DNA from: Camarhynchus parvulus
Lineage: Eukaryota > Chordata > Aves > Passeriformes > Thraupidae
Direction: 5' to 3'
DNA length: 64,000 bases
NCBI RefSeq assembly: GCF_901933205.1
Contig: NC_044591.1
Coordinates: forward strand, 3,507,501-3,571,500
The notes below the pieces were generated by a model. It was not told where the DNA came from. It ran no database searches and saw nothing but the letters and a program-made list of their open reading frames with translations. How positions within the stretch are numbered: position 1 is the stretch's first letter; each line of letters begins with the position of its first letter. This document shows positions 10,363-22,092 of the stretch, one piece after another. The translations under genes were made by a program, and so were the position numbers.

Positions 10363-11204
10363 CTGAGGGCAGGTTTCCCTTTTGTTTGTGAAACCGGGAG
10401 CAGAAGGGGGCAGCCCAAAGACAAGGAGCTCTGCTCTGTGCTGTTTCTGGATTCCTCAGCTGTTAGAGCAAGCCTGTTCACATTATCTAAATATGACTCA
10501 AGATCTTTTAACCAAGAAGAATAACCTACAGCAGCAACAAGGTCTCCAAAGTGAGGGGCTTTTCGTTCCTGTTTTAATGACCCAGAAATCCACTTTCTAT
10601 TACAGCACCAGTAATGTCTGTTGGGCCACATGAAAGTGCAAATTGTGGATCAAACCTTTTACTGGTGAAAATTGAATGGGTTTTCTTCATTTTCAGGGGG
10701 TTGAAATATTTGACAGTCAATCTGTCTGTCCTGTGGGGCAGCAGAAATGATTTTGCAACAGGGCATCTCTGTTTTCCTGACATCCTCAAACTCACACAGG
10801 CAAGTCCTCAGCCAGCTGCACACTCAGCTTTTAACTCCATCCCTCCCTCTTCATGCAGGGAGCCTGCAGAGCTGGGGTCACACCTGTGTGCTGTGATGGA
10901 AGATTTTTCTAGATGCAGATGGTATTTGGTTATCCTGATGTGGAGAGCACAAAGTCAAACACCTTTGGCAAGCTCTTTCTTAGGTCAAAGAGAGGCCAGA
11001 AATTTCAATTTAAGGTCATATTTTAGAACTGGATTCAGAGGATTTTTCATCCAGAATAGGGGACAAAAATTTCCTTCTCAGACAGCTTCTCCTCTGAGAT
11101 CCCTGTGCCTGAACTCAAAGCAGCATCCCTCACCTCTCCTTTGGTGTGAACCTAAAACACTGAACAGGGAACAAAGAGGGAGCCACACTGTTCTCAGCAG
11201 CACC

Positions 11205-11400
11205 ACTGACAGAAAAAGATGGAATGGGCACAGATTGGAAACCATCTGAACACAAGGAAACACTTCTCTGGCTGTGAGGGTGGCCAGGCTTCCCACACAG
11301 GTTGAATTTCAGCCCTGGGCAAGCTTGCTCTGACTCTGCTTGAGCAGGGCACTGGACAAGTTGATTTCCAGAGGTCCCTTCCAACCCCAGTATTTCCCTG
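11205..11400 (+). mobile_element. CR1-related LINE fragment
   Basis: It contains ACTTCTCTGGCTGTGAGGGT and GACAAGTTGATTTCCAGAGG followed by TCCCTTCCAACCCCA, a CR1 subfamily 3' end. It is degraded and lacks the terminal ATGATTCT repeats. Confidence 0.78.
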
Positions 11401-12298
11401 CACTGCTCTTGGGAAAGGAACATGTCAAGGTTTCTGCCTTTGAGTACCTCTCTCACATTTTGCCACACACCTTGTTTCTAATTCATAGGTTTTTTCAGCT
11501 AAACCACCTTGAAACAGCCTCTAGATCCCTCCCATAAGGACACATCCTGCTCCAGGTGCCTTTCAAGTCTTAAATTACCTTGAAAACACCACCCAGAAAG
11601 GAATGGGCACACCGGGGTAAAACCCAAATAAATTCCTGAGGTGATTATTTAAAGTATTTACCTTTAAATTACAGGGGAAGTGGCAGTTTGACAGGCCACC
11701 TCCAATTAGAAAAACCCAAATATGCAAAATAACTCTTAGGGGGGGTCAGGATTCATTGAATTGGCATCACCAAGTAACTGCAACTGGTATTTCTCATGCA
11801 GAACTGATGCTTTTTATATTGCAAACAATTGCTCCTCTGCAATCCACTGGTTTTCTGCGCCTAATTTAGCAAGGCTTTAGGTCAGAGCTAAAGATGTTTC
11901 TAACCCAGGAAAGCAGAACTGCTTTGATGTCTTTAGCAAGGTGGTTTTATATGGATAGATTCAGCTCTCTGTTAATGTCAGGTATTTATTCACAGGATTT
12001 CAGGGGCTCCTCCTCTGCAGACCCCCCCCTTTTCTGTCAAGTGCACAGAATCAGGATGTGACATTTTCATTTCCAAGATGCCTCAGCCTTCACAGATGGG
12101 AGACTGCAGACAATGAGGCAGAATTTGTGAAAGTTCCAAGAACATGCTTGTGGCAGGGGTGGAAAAGGACTCTCAGCTTCCCTAAGAATTCCACCAGCCC
12201 TTGCTCAAACTACCACTCCTTTCTGTAGAGAGCAGCTCTTCCTTTTCTCAGCTGCTCACCTGTATCCCTCACTGGCACCCCTGGATTCAAGTGTGGTG

Positions 12299-12860
12299 GT
12301 ATTATATTATATTATATTATATTATATTATATTATATTATATTATATTATATTATATTATATTATATTATATTATATTATATTATATTATATTATATTAT
12401 ATTATATTATATTATATTATATTATATTATATTATATTATATTACATTATATTATATTACATTATATGACATTATATGACATTATATTACATTATATTAC
12501 ATTACATTACATTATATCATATTATATTATATCGTACTATATCATACTATATTATCTATACTAAAACTATACCAAAAACAATAGAAAGGATTACATCAGA
12601 AGGCTTAACAAGAATGATAAGGAAAGCTCCTGACTCCTCAGAGTCTGACACAGCTGATGGTGATTGGTCATTAAATTAAACAATTCACATGGAACCAATC
12701 AAACAATGACTTACCGCATTCTAAAGCAGCAGGTAATTATTATTATAATTGTTTATAATATTATAAAGAATTATATGTTATCTTTCTTTTCTGAGGCTCC
12801 TCAGCTTCTCAGGAGAAAAAATCCTGGCAAAGGGATTTTTCAGAAAATATCACAGTAACA
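12299..12860 (-). mobile_element. LTR, family A, containing (ATTAT)n array
   Basis: Read on the minus strand it begins TGTTACTGTGATATTTTCTG at 12860 and carries the family A blocks, then runs into the long AT-rich array at 12300-12545. The conserved 3' end was replaced or lost at the array. Confidence 0.82.
12300..12545 (+). repeat. (ATTAT)n microsatellite inside an inverted LTR
   Basis: About 245 bp with the five-base period, ending in ATTAC, ATTATATGAC and TATCATACTA variants. It occupies the linker of a minus-strand family A LTR. Confidence 0.97.
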
Positions 12861-14106
12861 TCCGAGCCCATCCTCCCAGTGTGTTCTGCACAGAGCCTGG
12901 GGACCCGTCTTTCTCTTGTGCAACATTTCCTGTTTAATTTTGCCTTTTTATCTTCTGCTTATTTCTGTTTCTCAGCTGTTTCCCTCACGGCACAGAGATT
13001 CTTCTGAATCTTTTTGAAGCTTCGTTCACTTGCCAAACATTTAGTGCGGTTTGGACAAGCAGGAGGAAAGCAAAGCTTTCTACCTAAAAAATATCAAAGT
13101 TTTACTTTTAAAAATGGTTTATTTGCATCAGTCAGTGGCAGTAACCTGGGGTGTGGCTGTGATGTGCTGAGTGCACAGCACCCTCTTGTGCCCTCAATTC
13201 TGGGCAGCCACAGCTGCTCTGCTCCCCTCTGGTGAGCTGTTAGCAAGTTTTACCATATTCCTACAGTTTGCCTGTCTCTCAGGTTCCTTTCCTCCTCCTC
13301 CTGTTAAAGAAACCCCAATCAAAAATAAAATACATAATTCAGGTGGGTTCTTATGGACTAAACTGGCTGTGTGGTAAAACACAAAATCACACCAGTGGGT
13401 AGTCTCAGAAACAAAGGGTTTTTGTAATCTGTGCTTCTTCAGTGATCCCAGGCAAAGCCCCACAGTTTTCCCACCTTCTTTCATACTTCTAATACTACAT
13501 TTTAGTTCATACAGGTTTGAAAAAGCACAAACTTCCCAAATGGGAATTGACGCCCAACAAAAACCCCAAATATTCTTCTTCCACAAAGGTGGGACACCAC
13601 ATTGATAAGATTTTGGCTGTCAGCTGATTTATCTGTGATTCTGCCTTCCAGGCTCCCCTAAAGGGACAGAATGGTTTTGAAAAATATCCTTGTACATCAG
13701 GTGTACAATTCCAGTTCCAGCTCTAACTGTAGAGGTTTTGTTTTGAGCCCCTCTGTGGAGAACAAAGGAGGAAAATCAGTCTCTCTCCACACCTCCCAGT
13801 AGCAGGAGCTGGATAACCACAGCAGTAGGCAGGCTTTGGGCTAAAAACAGTGATATGGGTTTCCATTCTTTAATTTTTTTTATTCAGGATCCTACTGGGA
13901 GAAACCTTGACAATACAGGCAGTGACAAGGCACTGGATCCTCAGTGTGCTTGCAGTACTGAAAGAAACTAAGAGAAATAACATTTGTTCCTGACAGAGCT
14001 TCCATCTTCCAGTGCTTCCCTCAAAAGTGCTCAAAACTTCCCCAAATAATTTAAGTAAATTATTTTTTTAAATTTTTATTTTTAAAATTTCCGAAGGGCT
14101 TTTAGT

Positions 14107-14507
14107 CTGCTTTGGTAAGGGGATTTCACAAAGACGTTCTGTGAAATCTCTTCTGTGGCTGTATTTATTAAAGTTATATGTGGTACAAGCTATCCACAAC
14201 AGGAGTTAAAAACAGCCTGGGTCTTCTAAATCTTTGTTGTAATGCAGAGAAAACAACCCCAAGACTGTCATTAGTAGTCCCTTCTCTCCTCCCTTCTGGA
14301 TTGTTGCTGCCTGCACTCCATGGATTTAAATATGCAGAAAGCATGTTTGTGTCAGTGGGAATTCCAAGCATCAGCTGAGAGGCAGAAATAATGGAAATAA
14401 TTATTACACCCTTCCCTTTACCAAAAAAAACCTTCATTAAAAATATAGTTATGCCCTTTGCCATAAAAATACTTCATAAAAATTATAATTATGTTCTTAA
14501 AAGATCA
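14107..14507 (+). repeat. Local duplication, copy 1
   Basis: It matches 16761-17128 in the same orientation with few substitutions, from CTGCTTTGGTAAGG to TTCTTAAAAGATCA. This copy is about 33 bp longer, from extra sequence around 14408-14460. No TG...CA ends, poly(A) tail or flanking duplication suggests a known transposon. Confidence 0.9.
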
Positions 14508-14760
14508 GTAAGTGAGTTAAAAAGAAAGAGCAATCACTGTGCAGACACACGTGAAGGATTCAGGTCTCAGCCAGTAAATGCTTCCTTAAAGAGACTTGCA
14601 CTGAAAACTGCCCATCCTCATGCACATTTTTGAGCAGCTAATTGAGCATATTTTTCCATGAAGGAAGTTATTATTCCAGGCTTATGCTTCATTGAGTTAA
14701 GGCACATGTCACAGCCAGGCTGCAGCACCAGGTGCACAGAGTGATGGCAAAGGGATTTAC

Positions 14761-14812
14761 TTCCTCCTCATTATCAGACATATATTTTTATTTCCTCCTC
14801 ATTATCAGACAT
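14761..14812 (+). repeat. Short tandem duplication
   Basis: A 21-bp unit beginning TTCCTCCTCATTATCAGACA occurs at 14761-14781 and 14792-14812, separated by 10 T/A-rich bases. Confidence 0.85.
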
Positions 14813-15604
14813 CACAAGGTGAGCCTGAGTGACCAACAGCACCTCAATCAATTCAGCAAGCACTGAAACCAAGTGCTAAGCAGCATCTCTGAACAGAAAT
14901 CCAGTTTTTATTCAGCTCTTTACCACTTTGACTTCAGTATTGGTTTTGTTTTTTTCTCTTGAGAAAAATTTTCCCCTGCTCTGCCTGGGCAGTTTTATGA
15001 ATGCATCCAAGGGGAACCTCTGGGCAGTTTTCCCTCTGATCTTACATCTAAAAAGGACTGAAAAAGCAAAAGTCTTAACATTTATGAGATGATGGAAACT
15101 GTGAGCTGAAGCTTTGTGTTACACCTGCCCAGTCCCTCTCTGCTGCTGCTGCTGCTGCACTGCTGGGAGGGAAATTGCATCAAAATCCATCAACGTGGCA
15201 GCAGCAATGATTGAATTTGAAAACTTCAGACACTGCAGTTCAGCAGGCAAATGAGACCAGCCCAAACCCATCAAAAGATTTCCATCATCTGCCCCAGACA
15301 GCCTGTCTTACACAGACATGTGGGCGCTCCCCCAGTGCAAAGCATTTACAGTCACTAAATGCAGCCACAAGAGATGGCAGAGTGTGAATTGTATTTCATT
15401 TCTCCCTCAGGAATGAGTTTGTACCCAGCTGCTGCAGCGCAGTCTGCTTGCCCTCTGTATAGTTTATGAACTGGTCCAGGATTACCAGAACTTTAAGCAA
15501 ATTAAAGGCAATTAAAAGTCCTAAAATACTGACAGAGATATGCTCATGTTTACCCACTGCTGCTGATGTATGCAATGAAATGAAAGGTGGTATCAGGATT
15601 CCCC

Positions 15605-15720
15605 TCAAATCACAGAATCACAGAATCATCTCAGTTGGAAAAGACCTTTGAGATGAGATTGTATTTATTTGGACAGATTCGCCAGTGGGTCTATCAAGAT
15701 CTGAAAAACCTCATGGAGAT
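15605..15720 (-). mobile_element. CR1 LINE 3' tail fragment
   Basis: It opens with AATCACAGAATCACAGAATC and continues TCAGTTGGAAAAGACCTTTG, the reverse complement of a CR1 terminus with its octamer tail. Only about 55 bp are clear; the inner edge is uncertain. Confidence 0.78.
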
Positions 15721-16267
15721 CAGAGATCCGAGATTTTCTAAAAGCTCAAGAGTTTCTATAATAAAAATTATGTAAGAAATCCAACACAGGATTTCTCGAG
15801 GAAAATTTATGATAGTCAGAGGCTCTAAAGCAGCAGCTGGAGCTGAACACATTGTTCATATCTGAACTTGTTTCAACCTGCACCTTTTCCAACCTCTCAC
15901 CTTTCAGTGAAGCTGAAGAGAGAAGGAAGTTTGAGCAAATTCTCAATGCCTCAAGAGACACCACAATGCTTAATCCAGCTCTGATGCAAGGTTTAATAAA
16001 TAGACTGGATTTTTTTAACCCATGATTGCCTTTATAAACATGGTCTATTCTCTTTAAAAGACAGGAAAGTAGTAACTCTTGGGAATTGTTTTCCTTATGC
16101 TCCTCCTCTCCAGCCCTGCTGGAGGAACAACTGCTGAACATCCCCAGAGGTGAGCAGAGGGCAGAGCATCACAAAGGAGAATGTTCCAGGGGAAAGGAGG
16201 CAAGTTCTCCCTTGCTGTAAGGAAGGAAAACCAGAAATTATCTTGAAATATCTGCAAACCAAGTTTG

Positions 16268-16340
16268 AATTTTCTCAGGAAAAAGTGTATAGGTTTAACT
16301 TAAGTAAGTAAATTTTCTCAGGAGGAAGTGTACAGGTTTA
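16268..16340 (+). repeat. Short diverged tandem duplication
   Basis: A unit of AATTTTCTCAGGA then AAGTGTA-AGGTTTAA occurs at 16268-16297 and again at 16311-16340, joined by TAAGTAAGTAA-like sequence. Confidence 0.75.
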
Positions 16341-16760
16341 ATTTGTCCTCTGTGCCCCCTAGAAAACCTTTTGGGGAGTTTGCTCTGTTCTAAGGGGCAG
16401 CAAATGGATTTACAGCAATTAAAGCAGTTGACGAATGTTTATAAAAATCCCACATGGAAACTGTCTGAGTATAAAGCCCTTCTAGATCATGGGGTCTGCA
16501 TGGTACACCAGAGACTGTAAAAAACCACAAAACCAAAAAAACCACAAACAAGCTCCTCAACAACTAAATGAGCCCCAAAACAAACCAAAAAAGAACTCAA
16601 ATTAATCTTTATTAATGCTGTAACATTGATGGCCAAAAAGGGTGGTGCAGTTGAGAGGATTTTATGCAAATTAGCACCAAAAATACACCCAGCATTGAAA
16701 GTTCCATTTGCAAAGGCACTGATTTAATTGGAAGTGAAGGTCTTTAGGTGACTCCTCAGC

Positions 16761-17128
16761 CTGCTTTGGTAAGGGAATTTCACAGAGGCATTCTGTGAAA
16801 TCTCTTCTGTGGCTGTATTTATTAAAGTTATATGTGGTACAAGCCATCCACAACAGGAGTTAAAAGCAGGCTGGGTCTTCTAAATCTTTGTTGTAACGCA
16901 GAGAAAACAACCCCAAGACAGTCATTAGTACTCCCTTCTCTCCTCCCTTCTGGATTGTTGCTGCCTGCACTCCATGGATTTAAATATGCAGAAAGCATGT
17001 TTGTGTCAGTGGGAATTCCAAGCATCAGCTGAGAGGCAGAAATAATGGAAATAATTATTACACCCTCCTCTGTTGCCCTGTACTATAAAAATACTTTATA
17101 AAAATATAATTATGTTCTTAAAAGATCA
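16761..17128 (+). repeat. Local duplication, copy 2
   Basis: Partner of 14107-14507, 2.65 kb downstream. The central 240 bp (CTATTTATTAAAG-type start to GAGAGGCAGAAATAATGG) is nearly identical, so the duplication is recent or the sequence is conserved. Confidence 0.9.
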
Positions 17129-18109
17129 AACTGCTTACAAAATAGGACTTGAAAACTGTCCTTTAAAGTGCATCTCACACTCATTAAATCATGTACACCC
17201 TTCCCAGAAGTGGACAATTCCATATTTTACTGGTTAATTCTGGACAACCAGATTTCTGCAAAGAAACTACTGCACAGAAGTGCATCCATCTCTGCACTGG
17301 AACCACAGAGCACTCTGGAATACAAAGGGACAACCAACAGGGCTGTCCAAAGGGACAACCTGAGGCAAGATGAGGAACATGAGATTTTGCTCCATGTTCA
17401 AATGGAAGTGGCAGGATGAGGGTGTGCAAATGTGTGTTTGTGTGTATGTGGCCATGGGTCCTCACACTTGAACTTCAGAGCTCTTTCTGTGGACAGATCT
17501 GTAGAGACAAAGTAGAAAAGCACCACCTGCACATGGTTTATACTTCACAAGTTATCACATCCTTACAACTCCCTAAAAATTCTCACAAGCCGCTGTGAGA
17601 AACGCTCGCCGTTTCTCTCTCTCTGTCCCGTGGCATCCACATCTCTCCATCCTCTTAAAAGTTTCTCTGGCTGTGCAGAAGTTGAGTGTCCCTCAGGGGA
17701 GGCAGCAGACTTTGACTTGATGCCTTGTGACATCTCCCTGGCCCTGTTAATAAGCTGGCTGGGATGTCAGGTGGGATCTCATCAGCGAGGGCAGCGGGGC
17801 CCGAGGAGCCGCGCTGAGCCCCCCGTGCTGCCTCTGGAGCTGCTTTCCACAAACCAGCGCTAATTATTGCACTGAGCACTTTCATAATTGCCTCAGAAAC
17901 CACTCACTGACTGGCAACACACTGGGGGGACTTCTCTGGTACTCGGTGATATTAAAAAATACCCTCCCAAATTTTATTGCAGTCCTGCTTGGAGTGGTGT
18001 GAGCTGCTCTAATGTCACCCTGATTTTTTAAGTTTTTCTAAGCCTTGTGATGTTTACACTGTTGTAATGAACTTTCTCACACACTTTGTGTAAATAACTT
18101 ATGGTTTTG

Positions 18110-18303
18110 CATTCTTTTATGGAGGAGGAGAAATTTGATGGACTGTTGGTTTGTCCAGTGTCATTGGAGAGGTGGCACTTTCATCCTCCAATCCAATGTC
18201 ACCTTTGGAAATCTATAAATGTTGGAGTCAGAAATTAAACTTCCCTTTTCTTCACCTTGAGAGCAGCAGTGTGTGTGCTCGTGTTGTTAGTGACACTCTA
18301 ACA
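18110..18303 (+). mobile_element. Probable LTR, family D
   Basis: A compact unit has TATAAAT (18214-18220), an ATTAAA poly(A)-like signal, a GCAGCAGTGTGTGTGCTCGTG region and a terminal CTAACA. I recognise this arrangement as a common songbird LTR, but only one copy is in the window. Edges are approximate. Confidence 0.5.
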
Positions 18304-18436
18304 CAGGGGTTTCAGCCTCTGTAGTGGAACTACAGTGGTGTTAAAAACAGGAGCAGACTCCTGGTACTGAAGTGATTTATTATCAGCATTTATTGTAATA
18401 AAAGAAAGGCCTAAAGCAAGGGCTACTGAAGTGATA

Positions 18437-18660
18437 ATAATCTAGGTGTCAGTTCTTAATTGGACAGTTTAGTCTGAAAAGCCCTTGTACCAAGAGACTG
18501 TTGGCCATTTTGTGCCTTCTAATGAAAAGCTGCTGAACTCAGAGCAGTGAGACTGTTTTACTGCTAAGAAATAATAAACACCTGAGTGTGAACATGAACT
18601 ACTGTCTCAGTGCCTTCAATGCAGATCCAGAGAAACCCACAAGTGGTACCTCCACAAGCA
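18437..18660 (+). mobile_element. LTR fragment, family B (3' portion)
   Basis: It matches 27575-27805 from AGGTGTCAGTTCTTAATTGG through AATAATAAACACCTGAGTG to the CAGAGAAACCCACA end. The 5' half of the family is absent. Confidence 0.75.
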
Positions 18661-19796
18661 GGGGTAGCTCAGTGACCTGTGCCTGTTTTATTGTTGTAAT
18701 TTATGTCTGGATAAATCCTTCATACATCTGCTTGTATTGCCTTCTACAGCTCTGGGGTCTGCCTCATTTCAGAGACACTAAAGCTGAGTGACATCACCAA
18801 AAAATGGTAAAGCCCAGGTAAACCCCATTAACCTCACTGATGTTCCTCCCTGGGGAGCATTAATGAAGTTAATGGGCACTGTGCAGTGTTGTTCTCAGGC
18901 ATCACAACCCAAGAGGGTTCTACATATTTTTTTTTTTTTTTTTCTTTAGTAGCATCAAAAATAAATCCATCTCACAAGAAAGGAATAAGTGAAATCACTT
19001 AAATTTGAAGGGAACACAGAAGAGAAAGTAAGTTTGCTTCAGGCTCTTGTAAATTTTTCAGGAAGTTAATGGCACAAAGAAGAAATATGGTAAAAATATT
19101 GTCCACGTGGTAACATGTGGAATGCACTGTCCATTTGCTCAGGCAGTGCTACAAGCAAAAAGACATTTTTAGGGAATGTGGAATGGCTGCAGACTAAAAA
19201 TAGAGAAACCAAAAATGTCTAACAAAACACATTCAAAAAAAAAAAAGAAATTTAAAAGAAATTTGTTATTCTTGGGTCCCTAAAGGTGGGACCTTTTCTT
19301 TCACCAAAATTATATAAGAAGACAGATATTATCCAGAAGATCAATTTTCCTCTGGCTACTACCCCAGTCAGGTATTACAGGGGATATTTTTCCATGAAGG
19401 AAGCATCTCCCATGCTATTCCATGGGATGGTCAGAGAAACAGAGTAAATAAGAAGTATTTTATGTCCAGGTTTTGAGTAAGATTAATCAGTCACTTGTGA
19501 TACTGAAAAAAAAATTCCAATAAAGGATTAGTTAATGCAAATATTTAAGAAAGCCCTAATGATTTTTAGTTACTTTTAGACTTGTCACTTTTCAGAAAAT
19601 CCAGTTTACTGCAATATTGTCCCCAATAAGGTGGCACCAGGTGTGACTCAGAGCAGACAACTTATTGCTCCTTTCCAGAGCCCTTCTGCTGCTGTGCCAC
19701 ATCCTCATTCCCTGCTGGGACAGGGGCCAAAGCAGGGGCACCACGGAGCCAAGAATTCCTGGGAGCTCTTGGGAAGGTTTGTGTGCACACGAATCT

Positions 19797-19890
19797 TCTA
19801 TATTTTTCTATATTCTTCTATATTCTTCTATATTCTTCTATATTCTTCTATATTCTTCTATATTCTTCTGTATTCTTCTATATTCAAATC
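19797..19890 (+). repeat. Ten-base-period microsatellite (TATTCTTCTA)n
   Basis: About nine copies of TATTCTTCTA with one TTTTTC and one CTG variant, ending TATTCAAATC. It is strictly pyrimidine-rich apart from A. Confidence 0.92.
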
Positions 19891-21620
19891 TTCCATATTC
19901 TGTTCTATCCAGCAATGTAGTACAAGTCAAACTCCATGGATGCACATTCTGAGGTAAAAAAAATCCATCTCAAAATGAGAGTTTTACCTTAGCTTACACT
20001 TAGAGTGTGATGCCTTGGAGCCTCAATTTCCCTTTCATTTAAATAGGGGAAGGGGTAAAACTGCTCTCAGATTTATGGGCTATAATACAAGATATTTAGA
20101 TCTAAGTCACCCATTTTAGGAGTAATCTTGTTTGCTATGAAATATATTGAATTATCAGTAGTGCTTGCAGGCAGTTAAAACTGTTAATATTCTTTGTACT
20201 TGGTGTACAGCTGCCTACGCCTACAAATCCATGAATCATGGTCCTCTAATTCAGTTTCCTGCAGTGAAAGCAAGATATTATTAACATTCAAATAAAGAAA
20301 AACCCTCTTAATTCACTGCTTGTATTTAATGAACTGATTTATAGAATCGGGACACTATTGGCACTGGAGGGAGAATCTGCAATATTTATTTCCACTCCTA
20401 TCTGCTGTATAACCTTGGGAAAGTCACCAGAGTGCTCAGCACCTCAGTTTCCTCCCCATTTCATATGGAAAATAACTCAGAGCAGCAACAGGATGGAGCT
20501 TTAAAGTTAAATGATTTTCACTGCAAAAGCTTTCAGCATTTCCATGTTAAAAGGCCCTGGCTTTTAAATATTTATTTTTTAACAACACAATAGTGCCTTG
20601 ATCTGAAGATGATGTGTGGATGGCTTGGGGCTATTAAAGTGCTGAGCAGACCTCCAAGAGTGCAGCTATCTCCTTCTCCTTTGTGTCCCTGCCAGGATTA
20701 GTTTATGCAAGACAGGTCTTGCAAATACAGAGCAAAGCACAAAACACTCATCCCCTAATTTAAGGCACGAATTAACTTACCACTTAGATAGGAAAATCCT
20801 GCATTTAAACTGCTTTCCCTTGTCTCCCTGGACTGACAGGCTGCTGTCACACAAGGTGATCCCAGGCAGTGGTTTGAGTGATGCAGAGATAAGGTTTATC
20901 TTTGTGAACTCATTTTAATCCCTTTTCCTTGAGGTCCACCTTCTCCTCACAGACTGGCACTACTCACCCTCAAGTCATCATTTCATTTTACCCAGACATA
21001 AATAATTTACAGCATAGTCCAGACAAAAATCAAACTCTGAATCTGATCGTTGTTTTAACTATGCTGAAGATTCATTGAATTTTTTTGGCGTCCTCTGTTG
21101 CTTTTTTCCCCCCTTGCCATGACACTTATTCACTTCATTTCGCAGAAAAACAGTGCATTATTATAAACATTTGGCAGGAATGTTTGTAAAGCCATGCTCT
21201 TGGTCTAGTATTTCTCCAAAGAAAGCATTTGCAGTGGCAGCTGAGACTTTGTTAAACTCACTGGTTCAGAATTTCATTTGAGGAGATAGCAGTGCATGAT
21301 TCAGCCACACATCAGTGCAAGGATATGTGAATGAATCCAGATTTTGCAAAGCAGCTGAAACACCCATGATCTCTGCCCTGATTTCAATGCTTGGATTCAT
21401 TCTCAGTTGAGGTGTGCTTTGCAAAGCAATAAAAAGAATAAAACTTAATAATCCTTAATAAATAATACTCCATTAAATAATTTATAATCCTTAATTAAAT
21501 AATCCTTAATAAAACTGTCAGGATTGCTGCTCCCTGTTGGTGTGGCCACCAGTCAGAAGGTGAGCTGGGGTCACCATGAGTGCCACTGGAGACAACCCCT
21601 GGTTTCTGTGCTGAGATCGC

Positions 21621-22092
21621 TGTGAAAAATGCATATTTTATGATTGGCTTTTCACAAATATTAAAATGAATATTATATGTGTTATGACAGAAAGTTATGC
21701 TGTATTAATTTTCTTAATTAGTGTGTTAAATATAATTTTAGGTTATAACATAATTTAAACTATGCTATGTAAGATACTTTTTTTAAAGGACTCCCACTGA
21801 GATAGCAGCCACAGGACACCTGAATCTTTCAGAGAAAGAGAATTTATTGCCCCATTATCAGGAGAAATTACCTTCTCCCTGCCTCTCTCAGTCATGAAGA
21901 TTCCGTCAGGATTCAGAGGAAGAAGCTGACGCTGCCCAGACAGAATCCTGTGTTTGAATGGAATTTATGCATCATGTATGAGGTGTATGAATATGCACTA
22001 AGCTGTTGCTTTTAAGGGTTAATCCTCTGTAAACGTGGGTCCTTTTTCAGGCTTATTTTGCCCAGAAAGAGGCCCCCAGACTAACCATAACA
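21621..22092 (+). mobile_element. Solo LTR, family C
   Basis: It begins TGTGAAAAATGC and ends AACCATAACA, with the blocks GACACCTGAATCTTTCAGAG, GAATTTATTGCCCCATTATC and GGGTTAATCCTCTGTAAACG that I recognise from songbird LTRs. The flanks (ATCGC and CTTTG) do not form a duplication, so the insertion is old or an edge is misplaced. Confidence 0.68.

Noticed and set aside
14107..17128. Duplicate blocks as paired LTRs of one retrovirus
   Set aside because: No TG...CA ends, no primer-binding site after the left copy and no retroviral frames in the 2.25 kb between them.
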